Of a DNA stretch of 64,000 nt, positions 25,901 through 39,700 are shown piece after piece (positions within the stretch are counted from its first letter, which is position 1; the number at the start of each line of letters is the position of its first letter). The position numbers and the translations under genes are program-made. Source of the stretch: Shinisaurus crocodilurus (lineage: Eukaryota; Chordata; Lepidosauria; Squamata; Shinisauridae); NCBI GenBank assembly GCA_021292165.1, contig CM037888.1, positions 33,933,091 to 33,997,090 on the forward strand. Reading direction: 5' to 3'. The notes below the pieces were generated by a model, which was given only the letters and a program-made list of their open reading frames with translations, had not been told where the DNA came from and did not search any database.

Positions 25901-28900
25901 GATCACAAACCATTTTTTGGCTCACCGCAGCTTTTTCCCCTTTGCTCTTTTTGTGGTGGGGGGTGGGTGGAGATCGCAAACAGCAATCTTTTTTAAAAAA
26001 AATTTTTAAGTTGCGCCCCAAATGTGTGCAAATTTTTTTCATAATTTTAAAATTATTATTATTTTTTAGTCGGACTTGTGCAACGGTGAAGGTGTGCAGT
26101 TCCACGGGTCCGAAAATGGGGAGCCTCGCCGGGACGGTGTCCTGGGGGGGTACCTGCTGTCAAAGTGCCAGAGAGGCTCCAGATAGGGTTGTTGTTTTTT
26201 CACTTTGCTTTGACGTGACAGCTGTCAAAGGGCGAGCTGTCAAGTCAATGCAAAGCCGTGAGTGGTCTTTGCTTGCAAAAGAAGGTAGGTACCTTCCCCC
26301 CCTTCACAGTGAGATCCTCCGGGTTTTGAGTGTCCCCCGCATAGTTCCCAGTGCCCGCAACGTTTTCACCCATTTCTGAGACTCTAGGTGCTCAGGAAGG
26401 TGGAAAAGTGTACACCCCCTCTTTTTGCTGACACTTGCTTCTGACAGCTGTCAATAGTAGGGCCTTTTTGAAAATAGGAATTTAGGCAGGGCTAGACAGA
26501 GTAGTTTGGATAGAGAAGTATATGTATATATGATCTTTATACTACTTCCCTGTCCAAACTACCCTGTTCAGCCCTGCCTGAATCCTTGTTTTCAGAGAAA
26601 CCCCTACCTTTGACAGCTGTCCAAGACAAGTGTTGGCGAAAAGGGGGAGGTGCACTTTTCAACCTTCCCAAGCACCTAGTCTTGGGTCTGGGTGGAAAGG
26701 TTGGGGCACTGGGACCTATGGGGCGGGGAACTAAAAAAACCTGAAGATCTCACTGCAAATGGAGGGAAAAGGCACCTACCCCCTTTCACCAGCAAAGATC
26801 ACCCCCAGTTTTGCTTTGACTTGACAGCTTTCCCTTTGACAGCTGTCGTGTCAAAGCACAGTGAATAAAACCCCTGTTTGGCGCCTCTCTAGGTCAATGT
26901 CCAGCATTTGTACCTGCTGCACTGTGACAGCAGGTACCCCCCCAGGACATGGCCCAGGCGAGGCCTTCCCATTTTCGGACCCACAGAACTGTGCATCTCT
27001 GCAGTTGCGCAAGTCCAACTAAAAAAATATAATGAAATAATGAAACAAATTGCACACATTTGGGATGCATTCCCCCCCCCCCCTAAAAAATTGGTGGCCA
27101 ACCCGATGTGCTGCTTGGGCACTTTGGAGGGTCTGTCACTGGTGGCGGCAAGAGTGAGATCGCCAAGAGTGGCAAGGGTGTTTTTGCCACTCTGGTCGAG
27201 CACTTTGCTCGCCGCTTCCTGCAACCCATGGTGCAGTGTTCTCCAACCTTGGGTCCCCAGATGTTTTTGGCCTACAACTCCCAGCATGCCTGGCTGGGGC
27301 ATGTTGGGAGTTGTAGGCCAAAAACATCTGGGGACCCAAGGTTGGAGAACACTGCCATGCTGGGATCGGTCGCCTGGGTTTGGATGACACGGCGACATCC
27401 CATTGTGGGTTGGACAACCCCCACAACAGCCCATGGGTTCTCAGGGTGGCTTGTCGGGAAAAAAAACCAAGCCACCCTGCAGGAAGCAGTCAACAGTGGC
27501 AACCCACTGTGGCTACTCACCCATGATGGGTTGTCGTGTTGTGTGAACCGGGTCACTGAGTGGCCAACTGGAGATCATGTATGACATGTGAAACAGGAAG
27601 AAGCACTACTGAAGACAGGCCATTTCTAAGTATTACAAAGCCCAGGAGCGGGGCAGCAAATCCAGGCTGAGCCTCCTCTCTCCTCTACCCTGCGATAAAA
27701 TGATGCTAATTATGATGCTAAATAAGTGGATGAAGATTTGCTACCCACAGCGACGCCCGCAGTGCACGACTAAATGTGTGGAGTGCGGGCGTGAGCATTC
27801 TCCATGTCTGGGCAGCGGGGTTGGCGCCAGTGTTTCCTTTTGGGTTGCTTCAGTGAGAGCTATCGGTGCTTGCCAGAAAGGCCTTGCAGTGCTTGCTAGC
27901 TGGGCGCGGTCCCGTTCTACCCGGCATCCCTGCAGCAGGCAGGCAGCTGCTTTCTTAGACTGTTGGTGCTGCTGATAACACTTGCACTTCGAAGTAGTCG
28001 TCACTTTGAATGTTGCCGTCTTCGGATCCTGGCAGTGCCCCTGAATCCAGGATGCTGACACCTTGCAGTGGTGGTGCGCGCACATGTGTACACATGTGTG
28101 TCTGTTTGCGTAGCCATGTGCAGTCTTCTTTCTTGCTGCCCAGCTGGTCAAGGCCTGTTTGAAACCAGACAGTTTGAAAAGCAGAAAGCAGCAGGCGTTG
28201 CTACATTCTCCGATGTGCAAAGGTGATTTGCGTTGTCTCGCCACGGGAAAACTGGGGTAACTGCTGAATGTAATCTCTCAGAGCTGAGGGAAAGATTCTT
28301 ACTCTGGAGCTGAGTTTATTTATCCAAGCAAGAGATGGGGGACAAATGCACATGTCAAGTTCATCCTTAGCATGCTGGCTTTCCCCCCTCCCTTCCAGAC
28401 TTTCAGTTGGGTAAAGATGGATTCTCCTGCCCTTGTCGGAGGGTGGGCATGTATTCCATGTTGTGTAATCCAGGGTGATCCACTAAGGGTGCTTCATAAT
28501 GATGCATTTATCGTACCGTCATCATGCTGTGTTCATGGAATGTTATGGGGGTCCAGATGACAACGTCTTCCACTCAAGACCCTCCCATGTTTTCCCTCTT
28601 CTTCTTCTTCTTCTTCTTCTTCTTCTTCTTCTTCTTCTTCTTCTTCTTCTTCTTCTTCTTCTTCTTCTTCTGTCTTTTTTCTTAGCGCAGAAAATCTATT
28701 CAGGAAGAAAAGATGGAAGCGCTGCACATACCTTCTCATTGGTTGTGCTTGGAGCCCTCCACCAGAAGGCAGTTATTCTGTGAATGAGGCAGGGCAATTG
28801 CTCAATGGAAGCCCCCACCCCCCCCACCCCGAAGTAAGGAGTTGTGTGTAGAGCAGAGGCTACTTCTATAGCTCTCTAAAGCAGTGTTCTCCAACCTTGG

Positions 28901-31088
28901 GTCCCCAGATGTCTTTGGCCTACAACTCCCAGCATGCCCCAGCCAGCTACGCTGGCTGGGGCATGCTGGGAGTTGTAGGCCAAAAACATCTGGGGACCCA
29001 AGGTTGGAGAACATTGCTCTAAAGCAAGCAGATATACTCCAGTGTTGTTTCGGAGGCAGTCACCGTCGTCCAGAGAAATGCTCATTCCCTCTTGCGTTGG
29101 CAAATGGCTCTTACTTAGAATTTTGCAGGCACTTTCCACCTCCACAGATCCCTGCAGGATACCCAGGCATGGATGAATATGAGTCCGGCAGTTTGGCGGG
29201 AGCGCTTGCAGTGCGCCTGCAGATGACAGAATCCTCCCAAGTGACACTTCTCACAGCTGCACTGCTATCGTTGCCGTCCTGCATGGAGGCCCTTCCTTGG
29301 GGAGACGGTCCCCTCCTCCCCTCCCCTACAGCAGAGGCATTCTGCGTGATTGGCCGGCACCACTGCCTGGAAGTCTCCGGCGCAGCCTCTGTCTACTGCT
29401 CCTCAGAGCCCGGAAGCCTGAGCTGCAGAGGCAGCAAGCTGGAGGTTTCCGGAGGGGTGCAAGTTTAGTGGCCCTGATACATGGCCGCTCTCATTCAGTT
29501 CCTGGCCGGCCCCACTGCCCAGATGTCACCTTGCTTCTCTCTCTCTCTCTCCTTCCTTCCTCCCTTCCTTCCTTCTTTCTTTCCAGGATGTGTTTTATCC
29601 CAAGAGAATATCCCTTTTGCTGAAACCTAACCACTCTCCAGCACTCCTCCGCAGTATCACCACTCCAGATTTCAAAAGATGTCATCAAGCAGCTTTGACA
29701 TGGCCAAGAGAGTTCCTTGTGATGACCCAAGAAATGGGCTCTGCTCTTGCTCTCAAACCATACTTGGCCTGGTTTGACCAAGGCCCACATTTGGGATGGG
29801 TGTGGGGAGAGCTCCCCCTGGGCCCGATCAGCGGCTGTTTGGCAGAGTGCCTTTCTGTGAAGCATCCAGCTTGGCTCACTTCCATGATTCATCTGAATCT
29901 GTTGCTCAGTCAGCCACTCAGCCCCCCCCCCCCTCATCTTGAGTACTGCGTCCAGTTCTGGGCACCTCACTTTAAGAAGGACGTAGACAGACTGGAGAGG
30001 GTTCAGAGGAGGGCAACAAGGATGATAAAGGGACTGGAAACAAGGCCCTATGAGGAGAGACTGAAAGAACTGGGCATGTTTAGCCTTCAGAAGAGGAGAC
30101 TGAGGGGAGATATGATCGCACTCTTCCAGTACTTAAAGGGTTGTCACACAGAGGAGGGCCAGGATCTCTTCTCGTTCATCCCAGTTTGCAGGACACGGAA
30201 TAATGGGCTCAAGTTACAGGAACCCTACCGTAGATTCCACCTAAACATCAGGAAAAAATTTCCTAAATGTTAGAGCAATAAGACAATGGAACCAACTACC
30301 TAGGGAGGTGGTGGACTCTCCCAGTCTGGAGGCATTCAAGGTACAGCTGGACAGCCATCTGTCAGGGATGCTTTGACCTGGATTCCTGCACTGAGCAGGG
30401 GGTTGGACTTGATGGCCTTGTAGGCCCCTTCCAACTCTACTTTTCTATGATTTCTCTGGGTATGGATGCTGTGGTGGTGTGGATGGTGTATGTGGGCCTG
30501 GAGTTAGGTAGGGAGCTCAATATGCTGGACAAGATGATATCCCTTCCGACTCTGGGGTGAGAGCTTGACTCCCCCCCCCCCCCGTGCTCCAAGTTGCTCA
30601 CAAGCAAGCTAGATACCAACAAGGGGCTTAAAGGCAGAAAGAGGCTCAGGCTGTGTGGATCCGGCCAAGGACCGCACCTTCTCCCGCCCAGGAGGGCAGT
30701 TCCTTGTCCACAGGCAGCCAGGCCCCAGCCGGAGGCGCAACGGCTGTCCTGCACAGGTGGAGAACAGCCGCTCAAACCATTTGTGGCCTTTTGGTATTGT
30801 GAATGGTTTTCTACAGCCCTTGAAGGGGAACTTTCCCACATGTGCTTGGCCTGGGAAAGGAGCAGGGGCAGCGACCGACGCCCTGGAAGAGCAGAAAGCG
30901 ACACCATCCGCTCCGTGGCGGCGGCCGGCGGCGCTGACCGAGGAAGGGGCGCGCTCTGGTGATTCCTTCATTAACTGGGTTGGGAAAGAAAGTCTGCCAG
31001 CCAAGCCAAGCAGCTTTTCGGCTTCCTGCCAGAGTGCAAGGCTGCCAGAAGTATATCTGATCCGGCAGCTCCAGCATCAGGACTCCCT

Positions 31089-31123
<35 letters not shown>

Positions 31124-34100
31124 TGCTTCCCCTTAGCTGCAGAAACATACAACAAGGGACTATGTTTAAAATCCCGACAAACACAAAGCATAGAAACTTA
31201 AAAGTCAAGAATTGTATATATAAAAAATAACCATAAAATATATTAAAATAGATTAAATTTTATCATGTAATATAAAATTTCCAGAAATGTTTTTTAAAAA
31301 ATTATTATATATATAAAACATGTATAAGACAGAAACAATTAGGCCTGTAAAATACGTCTTAAGGGCTGAAGATGATGATAATGTCCTTTCAGACTTGAGG
31401 ACCTCTCTCTCTCTAGATGAAGTACACACACACACCCCAGCGCCTCTGCCTTGCTTCCAGGCAAGCGTGCGGAAGGAATTCTGGAGGGAAATGGGGCTGG
31501 GTCTCCACTCCGCAAAGCAGCTCCCAGCCAGAGCAAGGGGCAGTGCGGCTGCTCCTGCCTGGGGTCGCAAAGGGGGGCCTTCCTGAGACCCCCCCGAGGC
31601 TGGCTGGATTGCAAGGAGCGGGGAGGCATTTGCAGGGCCCTAAGGAGCCAAACCTGGCTGCTGCAGAGGGCAGTGGGGATATTGGCAGAGGATCGGCCCC
31701 TGGATGTGTCCAAGCCACATCTCCGGTGGCGGGTGCAGTCTGGAGGGATCCTCACGGAGCCTCAAAAACCTGCATGTCTTACCTGGCCCTGAGCCGGCAG
31801 GCATCCACAAAAACTGCCCAAGGATGCAACCCTGTGCACACTTACTTGGGAGTAAGTCCCACTGAACCTAGTGGGTCTTGTGTTTGAGAGACCCTACCTA
31901 AGGAGCAGACTAAACCTTCTGTATAGCAAGGCTGGTTTGGCACCAGCAGGTCACCCCAGAGCAGTGTTTCTCAACCTTGGGTCCCCAGATGTTTTTGGCC
32001 TACAACTCCCAGCATGCCCCAGCCAGCGTACGCTGGCTGGGGCATGCTGGGAGTTGTAGGCCAAAAACATCTGGGGACCCAAGGTTGAGAAACACTGCCC
32101 CAGAGGAAGGTGGAAGGCTCTGCTCCCCTGCGAGGCACGGCAGGAAGGGGCTTGTTGACTTTCCCAGTGTGGGGTTAGGGTTATATTATTGTATCTATTT
32201 CAGCCTTTATGTCCCAGTTTTCCTATACTCGGGGCAGTTAGTTATGCTGGCGGCAGAAAATAAGCGGGAAGACTTGTAGTGTGGCTCTGGGAAGAAATGA
32301 TCCAAACCATTGCAAGGAGGGGGAATCTGGGGACATTGTGAGCGAGTGGGGGGAGGGGGTCAGGCTCCTGACAAGCTGGAGTGACCTCTGGCTGGAGGAA
32401 GCCCAATTGGGCGTGTGCTGTTGGGTCTGCGGAGAGGGACCCCTACGCGGGCAGGACGCTTGCTTCCCACTCACACGCGCCGCCCTTCTGCAGTTCCCGT
32501 TTGGAATGCTTGCCTACAACTTATCAGTTTTATTTCCATAACGGTGTGCCAGAAATGTCAGAAAAATTGTAGGCGGTGCCAGCTGTTGTATTTCCAGGGA
32601 GGAATGCTGGAGAACGGGCGGAAGCCACCCCCAGCTTCACTGTTGCTCCTCCTGCTTCAGCATGCGTCCCCCACCCCACCCCAAGCACACTGCGGAGAGG
32701 TCTCCTGGGTCCCAGAACACCCCCCCCCCCTTCACCTGCCTGGACAGCTTTTCCTGCTAACGCTTCACATTGCCTGAGTTTTGACACAAGAGTGGTGTAA
32801 AAGAAGAGGTGCCCCCCACCCCCGCCCCTTGCTGCACCAGAGGCCGGCCGCGCAGCCCCACAGCGGGGCACAGTCGCTCCCCCTTTCTTGCAGCCTGCTC
32901 TTGACTTCAGGCCACGTAGGAAGGGCTCGGAGCGAGTGGCGGCCGTCAAGCAGAACTGGAGAACATCCAAAATAACCCGAGGTAAAAAGAGACAAAGTCT
33001 CAAGATGTTGAAAATCATGTTTATTCCTTGCAGTAGCCCAAAACTAAATATATATTTTTTCAACCTCCTGAGGCTCTGCCTCTCTCTTCGTCAGAGTAAA
33101 TGGCAGCACCTCCGCTCCACGTCCAGGTCCCCGGGTGGTGGCAGCGGCTGCTGCTGCCGCCGGCCCTTGCAGGTAGACGCCTTTGCAGCCATTCCGTGTC
33201 TTGACGTTTCAGCTGCTGCTACAGTGTTTCTCAACCTTGGGTCCCCAGATGTTTTTGGCCTACAACTCCCAGCATGCCCCAGCCAGCATAGCTGGCTGGG
33301 GCATGCTGGGAGTTGTAGGCCAAAAACATCTGGGGACCCAAGGTTGAGAAACACTGTGCTAATGTGAGGAAGCCAAGGAGGGCCCTCCGCAGCACGGCAT
33401 TGTCCCAGCCATTGCTGACCAGTGGGCCCAAGAAGGAAGCGGGCATCCGTTGCTCGTCCATCCGTCCCCCAGAAGCTTCCTATCTAAAGCTGCCAAGGTT
33501 AGCGGGCAGTTTAACAGACCGTTTTGTCCAAACAATTGTGCTAAAATAACTCCAGAGGTCTGAAAAGATCCATTGTGCCAGCTGAGAGGGGCAGGCACCT
33601 CTCTCGTCTCCTGGAGCACGGTGGAAGGGCCGGCACGGTGGCCACAGCCTCAGGCTGTAAGGAAGAACGCACAACACCTTTGTTTGGACGTCTGTCTGAA
33701 TCCGCACTGAAATGCAGTGGATCACCCCGATTCAGAGATCCATGTGCATCGGTGCATCTGCTTCCTCTCTTGAAAGGAATCAAGAATCTGTTTTATTTAT
33801 TTATTTATTTATTATATTTTTTAATCTGTTGAGGGCAGGGGAGGAGGTGTGTGCACAAGTTGAGCTGCTGGATTTGGGCAAGAGCATCGCTAAATGTCCC
33901 AGTGCCACTGCCTGTTAGGGGCACGTGCAATCCCGAGCCTGGATGCGGCACCATTCCCTTACCAGCTCCCCACAGATTCTGTCACCACCACCACCACCAC
34001 CACAGTGCACTGTGCACCACAGTGCAGTGAACAGGGGAGGGCATCCTGATGGTTTTGATATACAGTGATACCTTGGATTGCAAGTAACTTGGTTTGAGAG

Positions 34101-36710
34101 CGTTTTGCAAGACAAGCAAATTTTTAAATATTTATTTAATTATTTATTTTTACTTGATATACAAGCGACGTCTTGCAATACAAGTGCTGTAGTGCAGCTT
34201 AAATTAAAAATCTCTCTGGGGGGATTTCGTTTTGATATAAGAGTGTTTTGGATTACAAGCACGTTTCCGGAACGGATTATGCTCTCAATCCAAGGCATGA
34301 CTGTAAATAGGAATACAGGGATTTTTGTAAGCAAATCCCTGCATGGTTTTAGCCCTGTTTATCGTGGGGAGTGCTGCCTTCTCCTCCTCCCCCCCGACTT
34401 GGATGTCTTCTGTTGAAGCTTTCTGACAAGTGCTCCGTGGATAGCAATCCAACTATGGAACAGGGGGCCCTGCCCAGGGGTATTGCTCAGTTGTCTTTTC
34501 CCTTGGCCTTTAGAAGGCACATCAAGGCTATTTTATTGCAGAAGTACCTCTCTTGATGGATTGTTTTTTCATGCTAGATGTTAAGCTGTTATTGTTTGCC
34601 TTGTTTTCTGATGCAGTTTTGATTAGATTTTCTGTTTTCATGGTTGTTATTTATTATGGTCTTATTGTTGATTTTTTTGTATTGCAAACAGAGATCAGAG
34701 AACCAGCGCAGTGTAGTGGCTTAGAGGATCGGGTTATGACTGGGAAGACCCGGGTTCAGTTCCCCCACTCAGCCATGAAGTTAATTACTAGGTGACCTGG
34801 GGCCACTCACGGACTCTCAGCCTGGCCTACCTCCCAGGGTTGTTGTGAAGATAAAAGGCGCAGGGGACTGTGTGTACACCACCCCTGAGCGCTGCAGAGG
34901 AAGAGCAGGCTGAAAATGTAACGCAATGTTGGAACAGGAGAGGAGATACATCCGATCAACCCATCTGAGTTAGGAAATGTGCCTGACGGCTGTTTTCCTT
35001 CTCTTCGCCCCGCCCCCCGCTCTAACCACTCCCTGCAATCTTTTTACTTCTGGTCTGGCCTAACAAGCAGGCAGAGCATCACACCCACTCCTGCAGAGTC
35101 CTCTGTGTGGGCCTTTCCTGCTGCTCTGGTTGCTTTCTGAGGCCAACCGTTGGTGCTCTAGACACAGTGTTCTCCAACCTTGGGTCCCCAGATGTTTTTG
35201 GCCTACAACTCCCAGCATGCCCAGCCAGCGTAGCTGGCTGGGGCATGCTGGGAGTTGTAGGCCAAAAACACCTGGGGACCCAAGGTTGGAGAACACTGTG
35301 TCTAGAGCAGTGATGGCGAACCTATGGCACGGGTGCCACAGCTGGCACGCAGGGACCTCTCTCTGGGCACTCGAGCCATTGGTCACCAGATTGCGAAAAG
35401 ACTGTACCCTTCTGCAAAACACTAATTATTTTGTTCTTTCTCACAGTGTGAAACAGAATGATTTTATTCTAGAATTCCTGTTACAGAATTATTTTCTACA
35501 TTGTTATCACATTTAAAAGATTTTGAAGAATGATGCACAGAGCATGGCTTGGATGTAAAGCCCTAACAGTTGACCCGAGTGCTGCATGTGTTGCTCTCAA
35601 ACTAACGGAGTATGAGCCAAGGTTTGACAAATTATCAGCATGCATGCAATAGCAAAAATCACATTAATTGTGCAAAAGCATGCCCAATGCAAACTTTTAC
35701 CTAATGCAGTGTTTGCAGTGCCAGACATAAAGTGTTTAAAATGTGTTAAGCACGTTTAGTTTTCTTGTTTATCTTGCTCATCCTAGTACAGGTTGACTTT
35801 TACTTTTACTAATCTGACACCTGTAGAAGCAGGGAAAGGACCCGGGGTAAAGCTTGCCCCATACAATTTCAGTCTGGCATATAATCATATTACAAGTTGA
35901 GAATCCCTTATCCAAAAATACATGTGCCTAATTATTTAAAAAGTTTGTATAAATTCCCTTCAGGCTATGTGTACAATATAGTACTATAATAATTTTTTGA
36001 GTTGATTTTTTCCCCAACAAAAAACTGTTTGTATCAACCTGGTCTAGAGGGCTCTCCGTCCCTCATAGCTTTGTCTCGCAGTGGGCTGCAAGTGGTGGGA
36101 GATCAGTTTCCAGGATTCCTTCCCACCCCATTGGAGTTTCCTCCATCTGATGGCGAGAGCAGCCCTGGGATTGGCTGTGCCGCCCCAGGCACAATGGGGC
36201 TGTTGTTCCCACAGACAAACTGTGGCATTGTACACAGCGGGTAGTTCCAGGGCTTGCCCGGCCAAGAACTGGCTCCCTGGGAATCCTGGGAACTATGCAC
36301 CCGTTATTGTAAGTAAAAATAGAGCACAGAAACAGATGAATAACTTGCAGCATTTATTTTTTAAACATTTAAATTCTGGATTGTCAAAGGTTTGTCTAAA
36401 TCTACAATTTAGATTTCTTTACTGGCTGGCAGAGCTCAGGGGTTATGGGGTCGGTCGCAAGAGGCAGCCAGCCAGCCTCCAAAATGGAGCGATTTGGCCT
36501 GTTGTTTTCAAGGGTTCTATTGCAGGGAATTGATGCTATTCGTCCTACACAGCGAGCATGACCATGCCTTATTTTCCGGCAACAGCCCAGCTCCTTGAGA
36601 CAATTTAAAAATAGGGAGTTGGGTGAGGGAGCTGCTGGCGCACTAAACAAAGGAGCGAGGCCAGACAAAGAGGCCTCTTGTTGGTTGTTTGGTGATCCCC
36701 CCCTCCCCCG

Positions 36711-36747
<37 letters not shown>

Positions 36748-39700
36748 TTGGCATGCTGCAGTTTCAACCTGACATTTGCTGGGGGGAATGGCTGCGCTCT
36801 GCGGTTACTTAATTGCAACATTCCGGGGGGCCCTCTATCTCCCGCTGCTCCCTCTCCTTAACGGGGGGGGGGGGTGGCAGAGGGGGAGCTGTTCATAACA
36901 GCTATTTGCAGGTGCGATGCTTAGACCTGCAGGCATGCAGTGCTTTTGGAAAGCTAAGTCTTCTGCAGTAATTAACCTCTTAAGTTGCTCCAAATGGGTC
37001 CTTGTATCGGGCAGTCAGCTGTACCAACAACATGTCTGTGTGTCTGTAAGAGAGCGTGGAGTGGGGGTGTGTGTGTGTGCGAAGACCAAGCAAGGGGGAG
37101 GGCTACAGCTCGGGCGGTAGAGCACATGCTTGCACGCAGGTCTGGTGCCCCGCCGTCACCTCCAGGTCAGGGGAGCTGGGGAAAGACTCCTGTCTGCAAG
37201 TCTGGATTGCTGCTGCCAGCTGTAGATGGACCCATGGCCTGACTTGCTATAAGGCAGTTTCCTTTGTTCCTTCGCTCCTTCTGGGTACCTGGAGGAAGTT
37301 GGGGGTGCCCCACATGGCCCTTTAGTCGCCAGCTGCTACCAGCTCATGCGTGAAGATATTTACCCGTATTTTTCCGTGTATAAGACGCCCCTATGTATAA
37401 GACGACCCTCAATTTTTAGTCTAACAATTTTAGGAAAAAGTATAGTCTTATACACGGAAAAATACTGTAGGTTCTGAAACACAGAGAGTTCATGTCTCCC
37501 TTTATAAGAGGTTGGGGCCCGGGCATCTCTGCCCCATCCTGGTGGAGCTGTGGGCATGGGAGAGGCAGTTCCCCCACCCACCCACCCGCCCACCCACAAC
37601 ACAGGACCCCTGTGCCACCTGCATCCTTGGTTCTTGGCACACCAGAGCATGCCTGTGCATGAGGGTGCCTGCCTGCTAGTCCACCGCTCCTTCCGTCCTC
37701 AGGTGTTCAGAGACAGATCGTGCACTGCATCGAGAAGGCGGCCGGGGCCGTGGAGGAGCGGTACTGCGATGTGCTTAGCCGGCCTGATGACAAGCAGAGG
37801 AGTTGCAGCGAGGAGCCGTGTCCAGCCAGGTCAGCCCCCTGTTCAAACAGCAGCAGTTTAGTCCTGCCTTATAGGATGCTCCCTGAGGAAAGGGCGCACA
37901 CACTGCTCACCTATATCTGTCCAGTGCTGGAAGCTTTGCGGTGTTGCAGAGGATGTTGGGGCACAACTGGAATTTGAGAGGCGCGTCCCTGCATCCTCGG
38001 TAGCGCTGCCCTGAGGTCCGATAGGAGCACACACTTTGCATGCAGCCGTGCCCAGGCTCAGTCTCCAGCTGGAATGAAGTCGAAGGACAGGGCTCTCTGT
38101 CTGCCCAAGCGAGCGGCTGCGTGGATCATTGGTCTGGCTCGATATGAGGCAGCTGGATCCGCTCACCTCTTGGGCCGGGCAGTGCAGCCCTTGAAGCAGC
38201 GCCCTGGGCATTAAAGCAGGGCTGGGGAGCCTCGGGGAGGGGGGCAGGGACGTCGGAGGCGTCTGCAGTGGACTCGGGTGAGTTCGCGTTTCTAAGAATC
38301 TGACCTGTGGATTCCACAGCGGACCGGCTTTTCTCGAGTTGCACAGATTCCATGGGCATGCAGGCTGTTTTGGGGTTTGTTTGTTTTTACATAATTTTAA
38401 GCAAATTTAGTGGTAGAAAAATACATAAATAATACATTTGTATTTTATAATGTATTTTATGAATTGTTGTAAACTGCCCAGAGAGCTTCGGCTATGGGGC
38501 GGTATAGAAATAAAATAATAATAATAACAACAACAACAACAACAACAACAACCAAAAATGTGCATTTCCCCCATAGACTAAAGCATGAAAATACACATTT
38601 TGGGGGGGATTTGCATATTTGGGGGGGGATTTCCGCATTTCTGGGAGTGCAGATTTGCGCAAGTGCAGATTTGCGCAAAGGCGTACGATGCATTTGTGCA
38701 AAATCTGCCTCCACCAATGAGCAGGACTGTGGAACTAAAGGCTCCTGATAATCTGCGAAACGTAGACGGAACGGATGCCACAACGTCCGCACATCCCTGC
38801 TCAAGCCGGGGGGGGGGGGAATGTGGCCCTGGGGGGGTTCCCAGGTGGCCCCCCCTTGCCCAGCTCCCACCGACTGTTGGCTGGGGGAAACCAAACAAGC
38901 AGTGAGTGCAGTTTTGTGCCGCTTCCTCCCCGACTTCCAGAGGCGGAGCTGCCTCTCCCAGGGCTTAGTAACTGGCGGGAGGAGGAGCCGGAAGCTGCGA
39001 GAGGCTGGCATTTTGTTAATTGCCCCTCCCCTTTTGCCTTTGGCCCCTCCCCTTTTGGCTTCAACCCCGCCCACCGCTGGGATGCCGCCTCCGAGAGCGT
39101 CTCCAAAATGGAATTCGGTCCGCCGCCTGAGAGAGGCTCTGCATCCCCGCGTAGAAGGATCCGCGTGCAGAGTTCTGAGTGTAAAATCCCCGGCCCGTTC
39201 ACCCTCTCCCTCCTCCCGCCCTTTCCTCCAGGTGGTGGACTGGCGAGTGGCAGGCGTGCACGGCCACCTGTGGCGACGGGGGGCTGATGAGGAGGACGGT
39301 CCTCTGCATTCAGAGCGTGGCCCTGGACGAGCAGCGGGCCCTGCAGCCCAGCAAGTGCCAGCACCTCTCCCGGCCAGATGCTTCCGCCCCCTGCAACCGA
39401 GAGCTCCTCTGCCCAGCTCGGTGGGCCACGGGCAACTGGACGGAGGTGAGAGAGTCCCAAGCGCCAAAGTCGTGAGAGTCGTGGTGCTTTCGGAGGCAAG
39501 GGATCGGGGCAGGAGGGTTCCCGTGAGCTTCCTGCTGGATGAACGGCCGCCGTTCTCCGGCCAGTTCGGAGTTTGGTTGCGAATGCTGACGCAGCGCTTC
39601 CACAGTGAAATGCTCTTGAGACGAAGCGCGCCCCCCCCCCCGAAGGTCCAGGCAGGGGCTGAGGGAGAGGGCTTGCCTGCCTCCCCTTGTCCTTGGATTC

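Noticed and set aside
29590..30273. 227-codon open frame on the + strand
   Set aside because: Its second half is the CR1 reverse-transcriptase C-terminus and the first half is unrelated intron sequence; it is a LINE fragment, not a host gene.
1298..35516. Recurrent open frames with peptides like [17 protein letters not shown]
   Set aside because: They are translations of the palindromic MITE arms, present on both strands at every copy, not genes.
37100..37170. Possible functional tRNA gene
   Set aside because: The A-box-like part is present but the B box and the acceptor stem are degenerate and a SINE body follows.
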